DNA from: Treponema sp.
GTDB lineage: Bacteria > Spirochaetota > Spirochaetia > Treponematales > Breznakiellaceae
DNA: 12,620 bases
NCBI GenBank assembly: GCA_031273835.1
Contig: JAISRD010000017.1
Location: 1-12,620, forward strand
Reading direction: 5' to 3'
Positions 5,959-12,316 of this stretch are shown here, in pieces. The number at the start of each line of letters is the position of its first letter. Positions within the stretch are counted from its first letter, which is position 1. The notes beneath the pieces are model-generated. The model saw only the letters and a list, made by a program, of their open reading frames with translations. It was not told the origin of the DNA and did no database searches. A program made the translations under genes and the position numbers.

Positions 5959-6873
5959 TCAATTTATTATCGGCGGGGAGGCAAGGGACGGTAAATTCCG
6001 TATTATCAGGTCCGGCCTTTGGCCGGGGCATTCGGTTTCCCGGAGCCGCAGGGAACGGCGGTCCCCAGCGAAGAGAGCGGTTCTAAACCCCGCGTTTTTC
6101 GCGGGGGCCGCGTCTTTCAGCATATCGTTTCCGGTATAGAGGGTTTCGGCGGGCCCTATCCCCAGGGCGGCAAGCCGGGCGGCGGCCCTTTCAAAAAGCC
6201 CGGGGGCGGGCTTGGCCTCGTCCATCTCAAAGGAATAGATCAGCAGTTCCCGGTCAAAGCCGAGTTCCCCGGGGGAAGCGCCGAAAAAGGCGTCGAAGAG
6301 GAGGGGGGAAAAAAACTGGGCGTTGGAGATGATACCCAGGGTGAGGCCCGCTTTTTTTAAGGCGGCGATGGTTTCAAGGGCCCCCGGCATGGGATAAACC
6401 GGGTTTACCGCCAGCTCGTAGCGCAGGGCGGTCTCTTCCCCGTCCGCCGCTTCCCATCCTGGGGGGACGGGTCCGCCGTAGCCCGCCCAGATTTCCTCAA
6501 CCCGCACTTCGGGGTACTTTTTCCCCGATTTCCCGTGCCGTTCCTTTACGGCCCCCCTGAAAAAGGCCTCCATTTCCTCAAGGGCCCCCCGGTCCCTTCC
6601 CGCCGCGGCGGCAGCACCTGAGCCGGAAGGGCACTCAGGGTTATCCCCCGCGGCGGCGATATCCCCGGCGGCGGAGACAAAAAGGGTGCCGTAGAGGTCG
6701 AAGATCAGGGCCTTGATAGAGAGTTCTTCGCCTGTGGAGTTTGCGCAGCAAACTCCGAAGCGTAAGCTATCGCCGGGTTCCGGTTTTTCCCATTCCGGGG
6801 GAAGCGCCGCCGGCAGGGGCTTGAGGGGGGAACTGTTCTTTTTGATAAGTTCGACGGCCCGCGCTTTATTCAT
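5959..6873 (-). CDS. HAD-superfamily hydrolase (DxY-type motif I)
   Basis: A 304-residue haloacid-dehalogenase-fold protein. Motif I is IFDLYGTLF with nucleophile Asp59 and Tyr61 where phosphatases normally have Asp; motif II is Ser183-Asn184 in IISNAQ; motif III is Lys221 in DEAKP; motif IV is GND (248-250) with Asp254. The segment between motif I and the next helix is a Gly/Ala-rich, probably disordered insert (about 68-96). The chosen ATG overlaps the end of the glycosyltransferase gene by 8 bases (ATGAATAA), which favours coupling; an in-frame ATG 36 bases further up is possible. Most relatives begin right at motif I, so the 50-residue extension is unusual; part of it is translated from a palindromic repeat. 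The Tyr resembles the FDxYGT form seen in haloacid dehalogenases, so phosphatase activity is uncertain. Confidence 0.8.
   Translation of the reverse strand: MNKARAVELIKKNSSPLKPLPAALPPEWEKPEPGDSLRFGVCCANSTGEELSIKALIFDLYGTLFVSAAGDIAAAGDNPECPSGSGAAAAAGRDRGALEEMEAFFRGAVKERHGKSGKKYPEVRVEEIWAGYGGPVPPGWEAADGEETALRYELAVNPVYPMPGALETIAALKKAGLTLGIISNAQFFSPLLFDAFFGASPGELGFDRELLIYSFEMDEAKPAPGLFERAAARLAALGIGPAETLYTGNDMLKDAAPAKNAGFRTALFAGDRRSLRLRETECPGQRPDLIIRNLPSLASPPIIN
6736..6756. repeat. Short dispersed palindromic repeat, copy 2, inside the HAD gene
   Basis: GGAGTTTGC, 3-base loop, GCAAACTCC: a perfect 9-base stem. It is translated in frame near residues 39-46 of the HAD protein (FGVCCANS), just before motif I. 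A near copy lies at 4167-4187. Confidence 0.75.
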
Positions 6874-8344
6874 AGGCGATGCCCGGAAGATACACCCTGC
6901 GGGGATCAAGGTACAATTCCAGAAGCCTGGAACGGGAAATACGCTGCTTAACGGGGATCTTTACCGCTTCGTACATGTTCCGCAGCAGGACGCTTACCGC
7001 TTCCCTGGAATAGGCGCTTGTAACGGCCCCGCGGTTTGCTTCGATACGGTCCCCGCAGGGCTCCCATCCGGCGAGTCCCTCAAGGAAGGGATTGGCTTCC
7101 GCCAGAGTCCGCCTGACCCCCCCGTCCCCCGCGGCGGCGCGGATTACCGAACTCTGCATGGCCTCATCCATGGCGCCGAAGTCTATGCCGGCGGGACGGA
7201 AGGCCAGCTCCGCGATTTTCGCTTCCAGGCCGGGGGGGGCTTCCATACCGAAGGCCCCGTAGACGCCGGTAAGGGTAGTGAGGAATTTTTCTTTGAAAAG
7301 CTCAGGCGGGGCGAATTCCGGGGGGATCAGAAGGGAATTGTAGAGGGCGTCGAAATGGACTCCGGCGTCCTCAAAATCCCTGCATACATAATCAATGCGC
7401 CTTCCCGTAACGGCAAGCCCCGCCGTCCAGGGTTCCAAAAATGAAAAACCAAAGCCCTCTTTGACGGAGCTGGTGATTACCGCGCAGGCCGTACCGAGTA
7501 CCTCAGGAAAAGGCCTGTCCCGGCCTATTTCAAATTCAACGGGGAGGGATAATTCCCCGGCGATCTTTTTCCAGTGCCGGTAGATATCCTGGTCCCTGCC
7601 CGTGGTGGGGGGCTGGGTGATCGCCACGGTTCTTCCCCGGGGTATAAAGAGGGAAAGGAGCAGGGCCTCTCCCAGGTTCTTCCTCCGTATACCCCGGACC
7701 GGATAGAGGTACCTGTTTCCCGCTCCCCCCCCCGCCGGAGGGGATACCGTGAGGGGCCTAACCTCGTTGGGCAGCAGGTAAAGCCCCGGACTTCCCTCCC
7801 CCGGCCCGGCACGGACGGAGGGCCCGGCTATACCGGGCTTGAGCCCCGCGTCGCGCAGAAAAGCAAAATCCCGGCTGTTGATCACCGCGTAGTGGCAGTT
7901 TTCCGGGTAGGATTCGCCTGAGTACACGTCGGGGCGGAAGTCTTCGGCCAAATCGTGGTTTTGAAGGAGCAGGGAAAACCCCCTCCCGCCGAGTTCCCTG
8001 AGGGCCCCCAGGAGCCCGGAATTTTTCTGTATCAGCGGGTTGTGTACATGGACGATGCCGCCCCCGTCCCCCCAGCGGGATTGAAGGACCTTCTCAATAC
8101 GGCGGGCCAGGGCGGATCCGGCCGGGCCACCGGATTTGCCCTTCGGGGCGCCCCTTACCCGGTCGTAGTGCAGTTCCGGAATTACCGCCATGTCAATACC
8201 CGTCCACAGTTCGGGATAGGCGGGGGATTCGCCGGAAAGCGCCAGGACTTCGCAGCCCCCTTCGATAAGGGCCCGGGCCTGGTTCAGCAATACCTGGGTA
8301 ACCCCGCCGGGCCGCAGATGGTAGTGGACCAGGGCAATCTTCAA
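6866..8344 (-). CDS. GT-B fold glycosyltransferase, group 1 (GT4-like)
   Basis: A 492-residue cytoplasmic or peripheral-membrane glycosyltransferase. The N-terminal domain starts HYHLRPGGVTQV (8-18 region), the glycine-rich loop of GT4 enzymes, with HVHN at 99-102 and LQNHDLAEDF at 127-136. The C-terminal nucleotide-sugar domain shows YPVRGIRRKN at 214-223 and the retaining-enzyme EX7E signature with Glu296 and Glu304 (KEGFGFSFLEPW). Donor and acceptor cannot be read from the sequence. The start is TTG with GAGGTG a few bases upstream; the N-terminal strand MKIALVHYHL fits it. It is first in a three-gene operon with a HAD hydrolase and a small membrane protein. Such a pair could make a phosphorylated glycoside and then process it, but that is speculation. 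Confidence 0.85.
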   Translation of the reverse strand: MKIALVHYHLRPGGVTQVLLNQARALIEGGCEVLALSGESPAYPELWTGIDMAVIPELHYDRVRGAPKGKSGGPAGSALARRIEKVLQSRWGDGGGIVHVHNPLIQKNSGLLGALRELGGRGFSLLLQNHDLAEDFRPDVYSGESYPENCHYAVINSRDFAFLRDAGLKPGIAGPSVRAGPGEGSPGLYLLPNEVRPLTVSPPAGGGAGNRYLYPVRGIRRKNLGEALLLSLFIPRGRTVAITQPPTTGRDQDIYRHWKKIAGELSLPVEFEIGRDRPFPEVLGTACAVITSSVKEGFGFSFLEPWTAGLAVTGRRIDYVCRDFEDAGVHFDALYNSLLIPPEFAPPELFKEKFLTTLTGVYGAFGMEAPPGLEAKIAELAFRPAGIDFGAMDEAMQSSVIRAAAGDGGVRRTLAEANPFLEGLAGWEPCGDRIEANRGAVTSAYSREAVSVLLRNMYEAVKIPVKQRISRSRLLELYLDPRRVYLPGIAYE

Positions 8345-8367
8345 AAGACACCTCGTTTCATCCTGTT

Positions 8368-8395
8368 AGTATATTGTATTTTCCCAAACTGTGAA
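8368..8395 (-). promoter_or_regulatory. sigma70 promoter for the glycosyltransferase operon
   Basis: On the - strand TTCACA (8395-8390) and TATACT (8373-8368) each match five of six consensus bases with a 16-base spacer. The start would be near 8361, giving a short leader that includes the GAGGTG ribosome site before the TTG codon. Confidence 0.65.
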
Positions 8396-8441
8396 GAGCC
8401 CGTACAGGCCGGCCGGGGGCCGCTTTTCAACATGCGGGAGA

Positions 8442-8470
8442 TTGACAAAAGGGCATATATTTGTTAAAGT
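8442..8470 (+). promoter_or_regulatory. Putative promoter for rpmF-acpP-rnc
   Basis: TTGACA (8442-8447) is perfect and TAAAGT (8465-8470) matches four of six, with a 17-base spacer. The roughly 70-base leader contains two copies of GGCGGGCCG (8490-8498 and 8508-8516), which set up a small GCCGT/ACGGC hairpin around TATTAT. Confidence 0.5.
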
Positions 8471-8545
8471 CAAATACGGTCTTATTTCAGGCGGGCCGTT
8501 ATTATACGGCGGGCCGGGAAGAGCCCGCGGAGATGAGGTTATACT

Positions 8546-8734
8546 ATGGCAGTACCCAGGGCTAAAACGTCGAAGGCAAGGACCCGCCGCCGGCAGTCCA
8601 TCAATATGAAACTTACCGTGCCCAATCTGGTGGAATGTTCCGGCTGCGGCAACAAGGTTCAGCTCCACCGGGTTTGCCCCAAATGCGGTTTTTACCGGGG
8701 TAAACAGGTAATAATACCGGATTCAAAGGCTTAA
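8546..8734 (+). CDS. rpmF: Large ribosomal subunit protein bL32
   Basis: A 62-residue 50S protein. The N-terminus MAVPRAKTSKARTRRRQS is the standard basic L32 start, and the zinc-ribbon cysteines are all kept (Cys31, Cys34, Cys44, Cys47, in CSGC and CPKC), so this is the zinc-binding form. Start is supported by GAGG seven bases upstream and by the family N-terminus. It heads a + strand cluster with acpP and rnc; the upstream YceD/DUF177 gene common in other phyla is absent, replaced by a divergent glycosyltransferase. Confidence 0.97.
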   Translation: MAVPRAKTSKARTRRRQSINMKLTVPNLVECSGCGNKVQLHRVCPKCGFYRGKQVIIPDSKA

Positions 8735-8741
8735 GTAACAT

Positions 8742-8833
8742 CAAAACCGGCGTTTTGGCGTTCCTTTTATGTCCCTTTTGTAATAGAAAGCTCCGGGAAT
8801 TCCCGGACGCCGTTCTTTGGAACCGTGAACGGC
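8742..8833 (+). promoter_or_regulatory. Structured rpmF-acpP spacer with three hairpins
   Basis: Within the 127-base gap are CAAAAC (8742-8747) pairing GTTTTG (8752-8757), a perfect 16-base palindrome TCCGGGAATTCCCGGA (8792-8807), and GCCGTTC (8809-8815) pairing GAACGGC (8827-8833). The first is followed by T-rich DNA and might act as a weak attenuator that lowers acpP and rnc expression relative to rpmF. The last two may protect or process the acpP 5' end, for instance by the RNase III encoded downstream; this is inference. Confidence 0.4.
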
Positions 8834-8861
8834 CCATTAAATCAGTAAGGAGTACAGGAAG

Positions 8862-9098
8862 ATGGATGAATTATTCGAAAAAATGAAAAAACTGATTGCC
8901 GAGAAACTGGAAATTACCGAGGAAAAGATCACCCCGGAAGCGTCTTTCCGGCAGGATCTGGGGGCGGACAGCCTTGATACCTATGAGCTGGTCTATGCCA
9001 TTGAGGAAGAAATGGGCATTTCCATCCCCGATGAAAAGGCAAATGAATTTGAAACCGTCAAGGACGCCTATGAATATATAAAATCCCAGCAAAAATAA
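8862..9098 (+). CDS. acpP: Acyl carrier protein
   Basis: A 78-residue acidic four-helix carrier for fatty-acid synthesis. Ser37 in GADSLDT is the site for the 4'-phosphopantetheine arm, and the recognition helix continues ELVYAIEEEMGISI as in AcpP. Length is standard. AAGGAG (8847-8852) lies nine bases before the ATG. No fab genes are adjacent; it sits between rpmF and rnc with rnc starting seven bases after its stop. Confidence 0.97.
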   Translation: MDELFEKMKKLIAEKLEITEEKITPEASFRQDLGADSLDTYELVYAIEEEMGISIPDEKANEFETVKDAYEYIKSQQK

Positions 9099-9105
9099 GA
9101 TTCCC

Positions 9106-9855
9106 ATGGCGCGGCCGGGGCTTGTAAAGGGTATGCCGGGACTTGAAGTTCCGGTACCGCCCGATAGAAAGAAAGCACTCCAATTATTTTCAAAATCCCT
9201 CTGTATCCGGTTTAAAAGTCCTGAGCTGTTAAACCTTTCCCTTACCCACCGTTCGGCGAGTAATGAATCGGGCCTGGCAAATAACGAAAGGCTGGAATTT
9301 CTCGGCGACGCTATTTTGGGGGCGGTAAGTTCGTCGCTGCTCTACAGCAAGTTTCCCGGAAAAAACGAGGGTGAACTTGCCAAGATCAAGGCCGTGGTGG
9401 TTTCGGAGGAGATACTTTCGGGGCTTGCCCTGGAACTCCGTATAGACAAGCTGCTTATCCTGGGAAAAGGGGAGGAATTAAGCGGCGGCAGAACCAAAAA
9501 GGCCATACTGGCCGACGCCCTGGAAGCTCTCATCGGCGCCCTGTACCTTGATTCGGGTTTCAAGGCCGCCGGAGACTTTATCCGTCCGCTCATGGAAAAG
9601 GAAATTGAAAAAGCCCTGAATGAACACTCCGCCAGGGACTATAAATCCCTGCTTCAGGAATTGACCCAGCGGCTCTACAGGAACTATCCCGTATACAGGC
9701 TTGTTAAGCGCAGCGGCCCCGAGCATGAACGGCTTTTCTGGATAGAGCTTACGGTAAACGGCAAAAACTACGGTCCCTGTACGGGACGCAGCAAAAAAGC
9801 CGCCGAGCAGGAAGCGGCAAAACTGGCCTGCGGGGAACTTGAAAACCTGGTATAG
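9106..9855 (+). CDS. rnc: Ribonuclease III
   Basis: A 249-residue double-strand-specific endonuclease for rRNA and mRNA maturation. The signature ERLEFLGD is at 61-68, giving catalytic Glu61, Glu64 and Asp68, with Asp137 and Glu140 in ADALEALIGALYLD completing the metal site. A double-stranded RNA-binding domain covers about 178-248 and ends with the SKKAAEQEAAKLA helix. Length is slightly above the usual 220-245 because of an N-terminal extension. No good ribosome site precedes the ATG at 9106; a second in-frame ATG at 9133 has AAAGGG only one base away. Coupling to acpP, seven bases upstream, is likely. It converges on the nucleotidyltransferase gene. Confidence 0.95.
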   Translation: MARPGLVKGMPGLEVPVPPDRKKALQLFSKSLCIRFKSPELLNLSLTHRSASNESGLANNERLEFLGDAILGAVSSSLLYSKFPGKNEGELAKIKAVVVSEEILSGLALELRIDKLLILGKGEELSGGRTKKAILADALEALIGALYLDSGFKAAGDFIRPLMEKEIEKALNEHSARDYKSLLQELTQRLYRNYPVYRLVKRSGPEHERLFWIELTVNGKNYGPCTGRSKKAAEQEAAKLACGELENLV

Positions 9856-9860
9856 CGTTC

Positions 9861-9910
9861 ATTGATAACGCTTGTTCATTGATAACATCTATTGATAACG
9901 TTTATTGATA
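9861..9910. repeat. Four copies of ATTGATAAC at the end of the nucleotidyltransferase gene
   Basis: ATTGATAAC occurs at 9861-9869, 9878-9886 and 9891-9899, with ATTGATA at 9904-9910 (offsets 17, 13, 13). It covers the whole gap between the convergent rnc and nucleotidyltransferase genes and the latter's last codons. On the - strand it encodes NKRYQ-stop twice in the same frame. Confidence 0.8.
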
Positions 9911-11244
9911 TTTCCGGCGATTTCCAGCAGTTTTTCCCGGTTGTTGAGGGCCGGATCATCCACCGCCGCTTCCAGCAGTTCCCTGAGTATGATCCCCACG
10001 TGTTTTCCCGGACTTACGCCGTTCAGCATAAGATCATCCCCGTTAAGGGCCAGATCCTTAAGGGAGAGGACCCTGCTCCGGGAGAGAACCGCGTCGACGC
10101 GCCTGCGGAGGGGCAGGAGGAGGGCGGGGTCCGGTTCCGCCCCTGAGGTTCCGGCATTGTCGGCCAGGCGGAGCTGGAAAAGTTCGGGAAGCAGATCTTC
10201 ACCGGCCCGCATAATAAAGCGGCGTACCGCCCCGTCTTTCCAGTTTTCCTCATAGTGGAACATGTGTTCCTCCACGAGCCGCAGAACCCTGTCGGTAAAG
10301 GCATTGGGGTACTTAAGGCGCTGCATGATGCCGCGGGTAAGGGCGGAGGATTCCCGTTCATGGTTATAAAAGGTCCACTGATCCCCCGCTTCGTCAAGGC
10401 GCCTTACGGCGGGTTTCCCGATGTCGTGGAACAGGGCCGCCATGCGGACTTCCCGGGAAAAGTCCTGTTTTGCCGCATAGTCGCAGGAGAGAAGGGCGTG
10501 GTCCAGTACATCGAAGCGGTGACGCCCCCGCTGTTCAATTCCGCGGCATGCGGCAAGTTCGGGCAGTACCAGGCGGAGCAGCCCCGTTTCTTCCATAAGC
10601 AGCAGGCCCCGCCGGGGATTGAAGGAGGCGATGGTCTTATCCAGCTCGTCCCGTATACGTTCCGCCGCAACCCTGGCGGTGGTGGAAAGGGCCCCCGGTA
10701 TGGCCGCCAGGGTATCCCCCTCAAGTTCAAAACCCAGCTGGGCGGCAAAACGCACCGCCCTCATGGGCCGGAGCCCGTCTTCGGCGAAACGTTCCTCCGC
10801 CCTGCCCACGGAGCGGATGATCCTCCGTTTGATATCCCCCCTTCCGTCGAAGGGGTCGATCAGGGTCCCCTCGGGGAGTTTTACCGCGGCGGAATTCATC
10901 GTAAAGTCCCGGCGGGAAAGATCCTCCTCAATAGCGGCGGCGTATTGTACTTCGTCGGGCCGCCGGCCGTCGGAATACGCCGATTCGGTGCGGAAGGTGG
11001 TAACTTCCAGGGACTTTCCCTTGTAACGGACCGTAACGGTACCGTGCTTTATCCCCGTGGGGATAACCCGCTTAAAAAGCTTCATCACCTCTTCGGGCCG
11101 GGCGCTGGTGGCCAGGTCCCAGTCCGCCGATTCCCGGCCCAGGAGCAGATCCCTCACGGCGCCCCCCACAAGGTACAGTTCCCGGCCGGCAAATACCGAG
11201 GCGATTTCTTTTAAGAGCGGCGCTACCCGCAGACGATTGCCCAT
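9889..11244 (-). CDS. CCA-adding enzyme / poly(A) polymerase family nucleotidyltransferase with HD domain
   Basis: A 451-residue class II tRNA nucleotidyltransferase-type protein. The head domain shows LVGGAVRDLLLG at 25-36 with the catalytic Asp41 and Asp43 (DWDLAT), then RRDFTMNS at 111-118 and EDGLRPMRAVRFA at 155-167, the nucleotide-selecting region. An HD phosphohydrolase-type domain follows with His249 and His273-Asp274 (LFHDIGKP). This layout fits bacterial CCA enzymes and the sister A-adding and poly(A) polymerases; sequence alone does not settle which, so no symbol is given. The ATG has no Shine-Dalgarno; a TATATT box lies nine bases upstream. It is divergent from the thiamine pyrophosphokinase across 29 bases. 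Confidence 0.92.
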   Translation of the reverse strand: MGNRLRVAPLLKEIASVFAGRELYLVGGAVRDLLLGRESADWDLATSARPEEVMKLFKRVIPTGIKHGTVTVRYKGKSLEVTTFRTESAYSDGRRPDEVQYAAAIEEDLSRRDFTMNSAAVKLPEGTLIDPFDGRGDIKRRIIRSVGRAEERFAEDGLRPMRAVRFAAQLGFELEGDTLAAIPGALSTTARVAAERIRDELDKTIASFNPRRGLLLMEETGLLRLVLPELAACRGIEQRGRHRFDVLDHALLSCDYAAKQDFSREVRMAALFHDIGKPAVRRLDEAGDQWTFYNHERESSALTRGIMQRLKYPNAFTDRVLRLVEEHMFHYEENWKDGAVRRFIMRAGEDLLPELFQLRLADNAGTSGAEPDPALLLPLRRRVDAVLSRSRVLSLKDLALNGDDLMLNGVSPGKHVGIILRELLEAAVDDPALNNREKLLEIAGNINKRYQ

Positions 11245-11265
11245 AGGGGAACAATATACTACAAT
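11237..11265 (+). promoter_or_regulatory. Putative promoter of the thiamine pyrophosphokinase gene, near-leaderless
   Basis: TTGCCC (11237-11242, four of six) and TACAAT (11260-11265, five of six) have a 17-base spacer. The predicted start, near 11272, is about two bases before the ATG at 11274. No ribosome site is present. Confidence 0.45.
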
Positions 11266-11281
11266 CCGGCGGTATGGTTAA
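11253..11281 (-). promoter_or_regulatory. Putative promoter of the nucleotidyltransferase gene, near-leaderless
   Basis: On the - strand TTAACC (11281-11276, four of six) and TATATT (11258-11253, five of six) have a 17-base spacer. The predicted start, near 11246, is about two bases before the ATG at 11244. It overlaps the opposite promoter almost completely, so the two polymerases should exclude each other. Confidence 0.4.
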
Positions 11282-12005
11282 TCGACTGGGCGCGGCCTTC
11301 ATAGGCGGCGGCGGACCTGCCCCGGCGTACTGCGCGGAACTCATCAGGGATGCCAGGCCCCGTATTCTGGCCGCCGCGGATTCGGGCCTTATTGCCGCGG
11401 AAAAAGCGGGGCTAAGGCCCGACTGGATAATCGGGGACATGGATTCCCTCCCCGACCCGGAGCGCCGCCTTGCGGTTTATCCCGCCGGGCGTATCCTCCG
11501 CTATCCTCAGGACAAGGACTATACCGATACGGAACTGGTTTTTTCCCTGCTTTTGGAGAAGGGCTGCGATACGGTTTGGCTCATAGGCGGGGGCGGAGGC
11601 CGGACGGAACATCTCTTTGCGATCCGGTCCCTCTTTGAGCGGGAAAATTCCCCCGTCCGCTGGCTTACCGCTGCCGAGGACATACGCCGCCTCCGGGCCC
11701 CCGGGGAATTCTCCTTATCCGCCCGGAATATCCCGGTCCCGGCGTCCGCGGGGCAGGGGCCGCGGATAGAATCCGGGTTTCCGCAGGCAGAATCCGGGCT
11801 TCCGCGAGCGGAATCCTTCTTTGTGTCGGTTTTTCCCCTGGGGGGCGGACCCTGGAAGGCGGAAAGTTCCGGCCTTAAATGGCCCCTGGGCGGCCTCCGC
11901 TGGGAAAGGGGCTTTTTCGGGATCAGCAACGAGGCTACGGGGGAATGTACGATCACGGCGGAGCGGGGGGCTTTTATGGTGATACTGTCCCGGCGGGAAT
12001 TTTAA
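11274..12005 (+). CDS. Thiamine pyrophosphokinase
   Basis: A 243-residue enzyme that transfers pyrophosphate from ATP to thiamine, giving thiamine diphosphate from salvaged vitamin. Family motifs are AADSGL (34-39), GDMDSL (54-59), QDKDYTDTEL (79-88) and GGGGGRTEH (105-113). The C-terminal domain ends with the typical GLKWPLGG and GISNEATG thiamine-pocket segments. Length exceeds the usual 210-220 because of a linker insert containing three 7-residue repeats (PRIESGF, PQAESGL, PRAESFF) that come from a 21 bp tandem repeat. The start has no ribosome site and is probably leaderless. No thiamine riboswitch (THI box) fits in the 29-base gap upstream. Confidence 0.92.
   Translation: MVNRLGAAFIGGGGPAPAYCAELIRDARPRILAAADSGLIAAEKAGLRPDWIIGDMDSLPDPERRLAVYPAGRILRYPQDKDYTDTELVFSLLLEKGCDTVWLIGGGGGRTEHLFAIRSLFERENSPVRWLTAAEDIRRLRAPGEFSLSARNIPVPASAGQGPRIESGFPQAESGLPRAESFFVSVFPLGGGPWKAESSGLKWPLGGLRWERGFFGISNEATGECTITAERGAFMVILSRREF
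11760..11822 (+). repeat. Three tandem 21 bp units in the thiamine pyrophosphokinase gene
   Basis: Units at 11760-11780, 11781-11801 and 11802-11822 each begin CCGC and contain GAATCC about ten bases in. The period is a multiple of three, so the frame is kept and a heptapeptide is repeated three times. The third unit is the most diverged. Confidence 0.85.
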
Positions 12006-12026
12006 AAAATTTTTTCCGAAATTCGC

Positions 12027-12055
12027 TTGACATTTATTTGTTAGTTTGATATAAC
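12027..12055 (+). promoter_or_regulatory. Strong sigma70 promoter of the small RNA
   Basis: TTGACA (12027-12032) and TATAAC (12050-12055) are separated by exactly 17 bases, with an AT-rich spacer. The start is expected near 12062. Confidence 0.75.
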
Positions 12056-12061
12056 AACATA

Positions 12062-12211
12062 TAAGGTTTTGGAATTTGCCGCTGCTCTCTCTCGGCGGAT
12101 TCAATAAAGCTGTTGGATGTACCCAGATTCATCAGCGTTCTTCGTTTGTTACCGGCGGCGCCGTGCCCACTCTCCTATAATATTCAAGGCACGGCGTTTC
12201 CGGTTTTTTTT
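12062..12211 (+). ncRNA. Predicted ~150 nt structured small RNA of unknown family
   Basis: A transcription unit without an open reading frame lies between a strong promoter and a strong terminator. Stem 1 pairs GAATTTGCCG (12072-12081) with CGGCGGATTC (12093-12102), ten pairs including two U-G, around the pyrimidine-rich loop CTGCTCTCTCT. Stem 2 pairs GCTG-T-TGGAT (12109-12118) with ATTCA-T-CAGC (12127-12136) around GTACCCAG. A U-rich single-stranded linker (12137-12150) follows, then the terminator stem. I do not recognise 6S, SRP, tmRNA, RNase P or a known riboswitch in it. It could be a trans-acting RNA or a leader with a terminator controlling flavodoxin, but flavodoxin has its own promoter downstream. 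Confidence 0.65.
12151..12211 (+). terminator. Strong intrinsic terminator of the small RNA
   Basis: ACCGG (12151-12155) pairs with CCGGT (12200-12204), and CGCCGTGCC (12159-12167) pairs perfectly with GGCACGGCG (12188-12196); two G-U pairs and one C-U mismatch join them. Eight T residues (12204-12211) follow immediately. The 20-base loop contains ACTCTCC. Confidence 0.9.
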
Positions 12212-12222
12212 CTGGTAAAATC

Positions 12223-12251
12223 TTGACAAAATTGTTAGCCTTATATAAGAT
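12223..12251 (+). promoter_or_regulatory. Promoter of the flavodoxin gene
   Basis: A perfect TTGACA (12223-12228) follows the terminator by 11 bases. TAAGAT (12246-12251, four of six) is 17 bases on; TATAAG (12244-12249) is an alternative at 15. The message would have a leader of about 60 bases. Confidence 0.6.
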
Positions 12252-12316
12252 ATTGTAAGCCTTTCCTAACAGATTGGATGGGCTCTTGTAAAACTATCCA
12301 TAATCAGGGGGAGTAT

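Noticed and set aside
6713..7444. 243-codon open frame on the + strand
   Set aside because: Antisense to the HAD and glycosyltransferase genes, with no ribosome site or family motif.
10255..11214. 319-codon open frame on the + strand
   Set aside because: Antisense shadow of the tRNA nucleotidyltransferase-family gene, with no recognisable protein features.
11245..11273. Thiamine (TPP) riboswitch ahead of thiamine pyrophosphokinase
   Set aside because: The gap is 29 bases, too short for the element, and no THI-box core is seen.
12062..12316. FMN riboswitch upstream of flavodoxin
   Set aside because: The conserved AGGGGC and related RFN segments are not present and the fold is not a multi-way junction.
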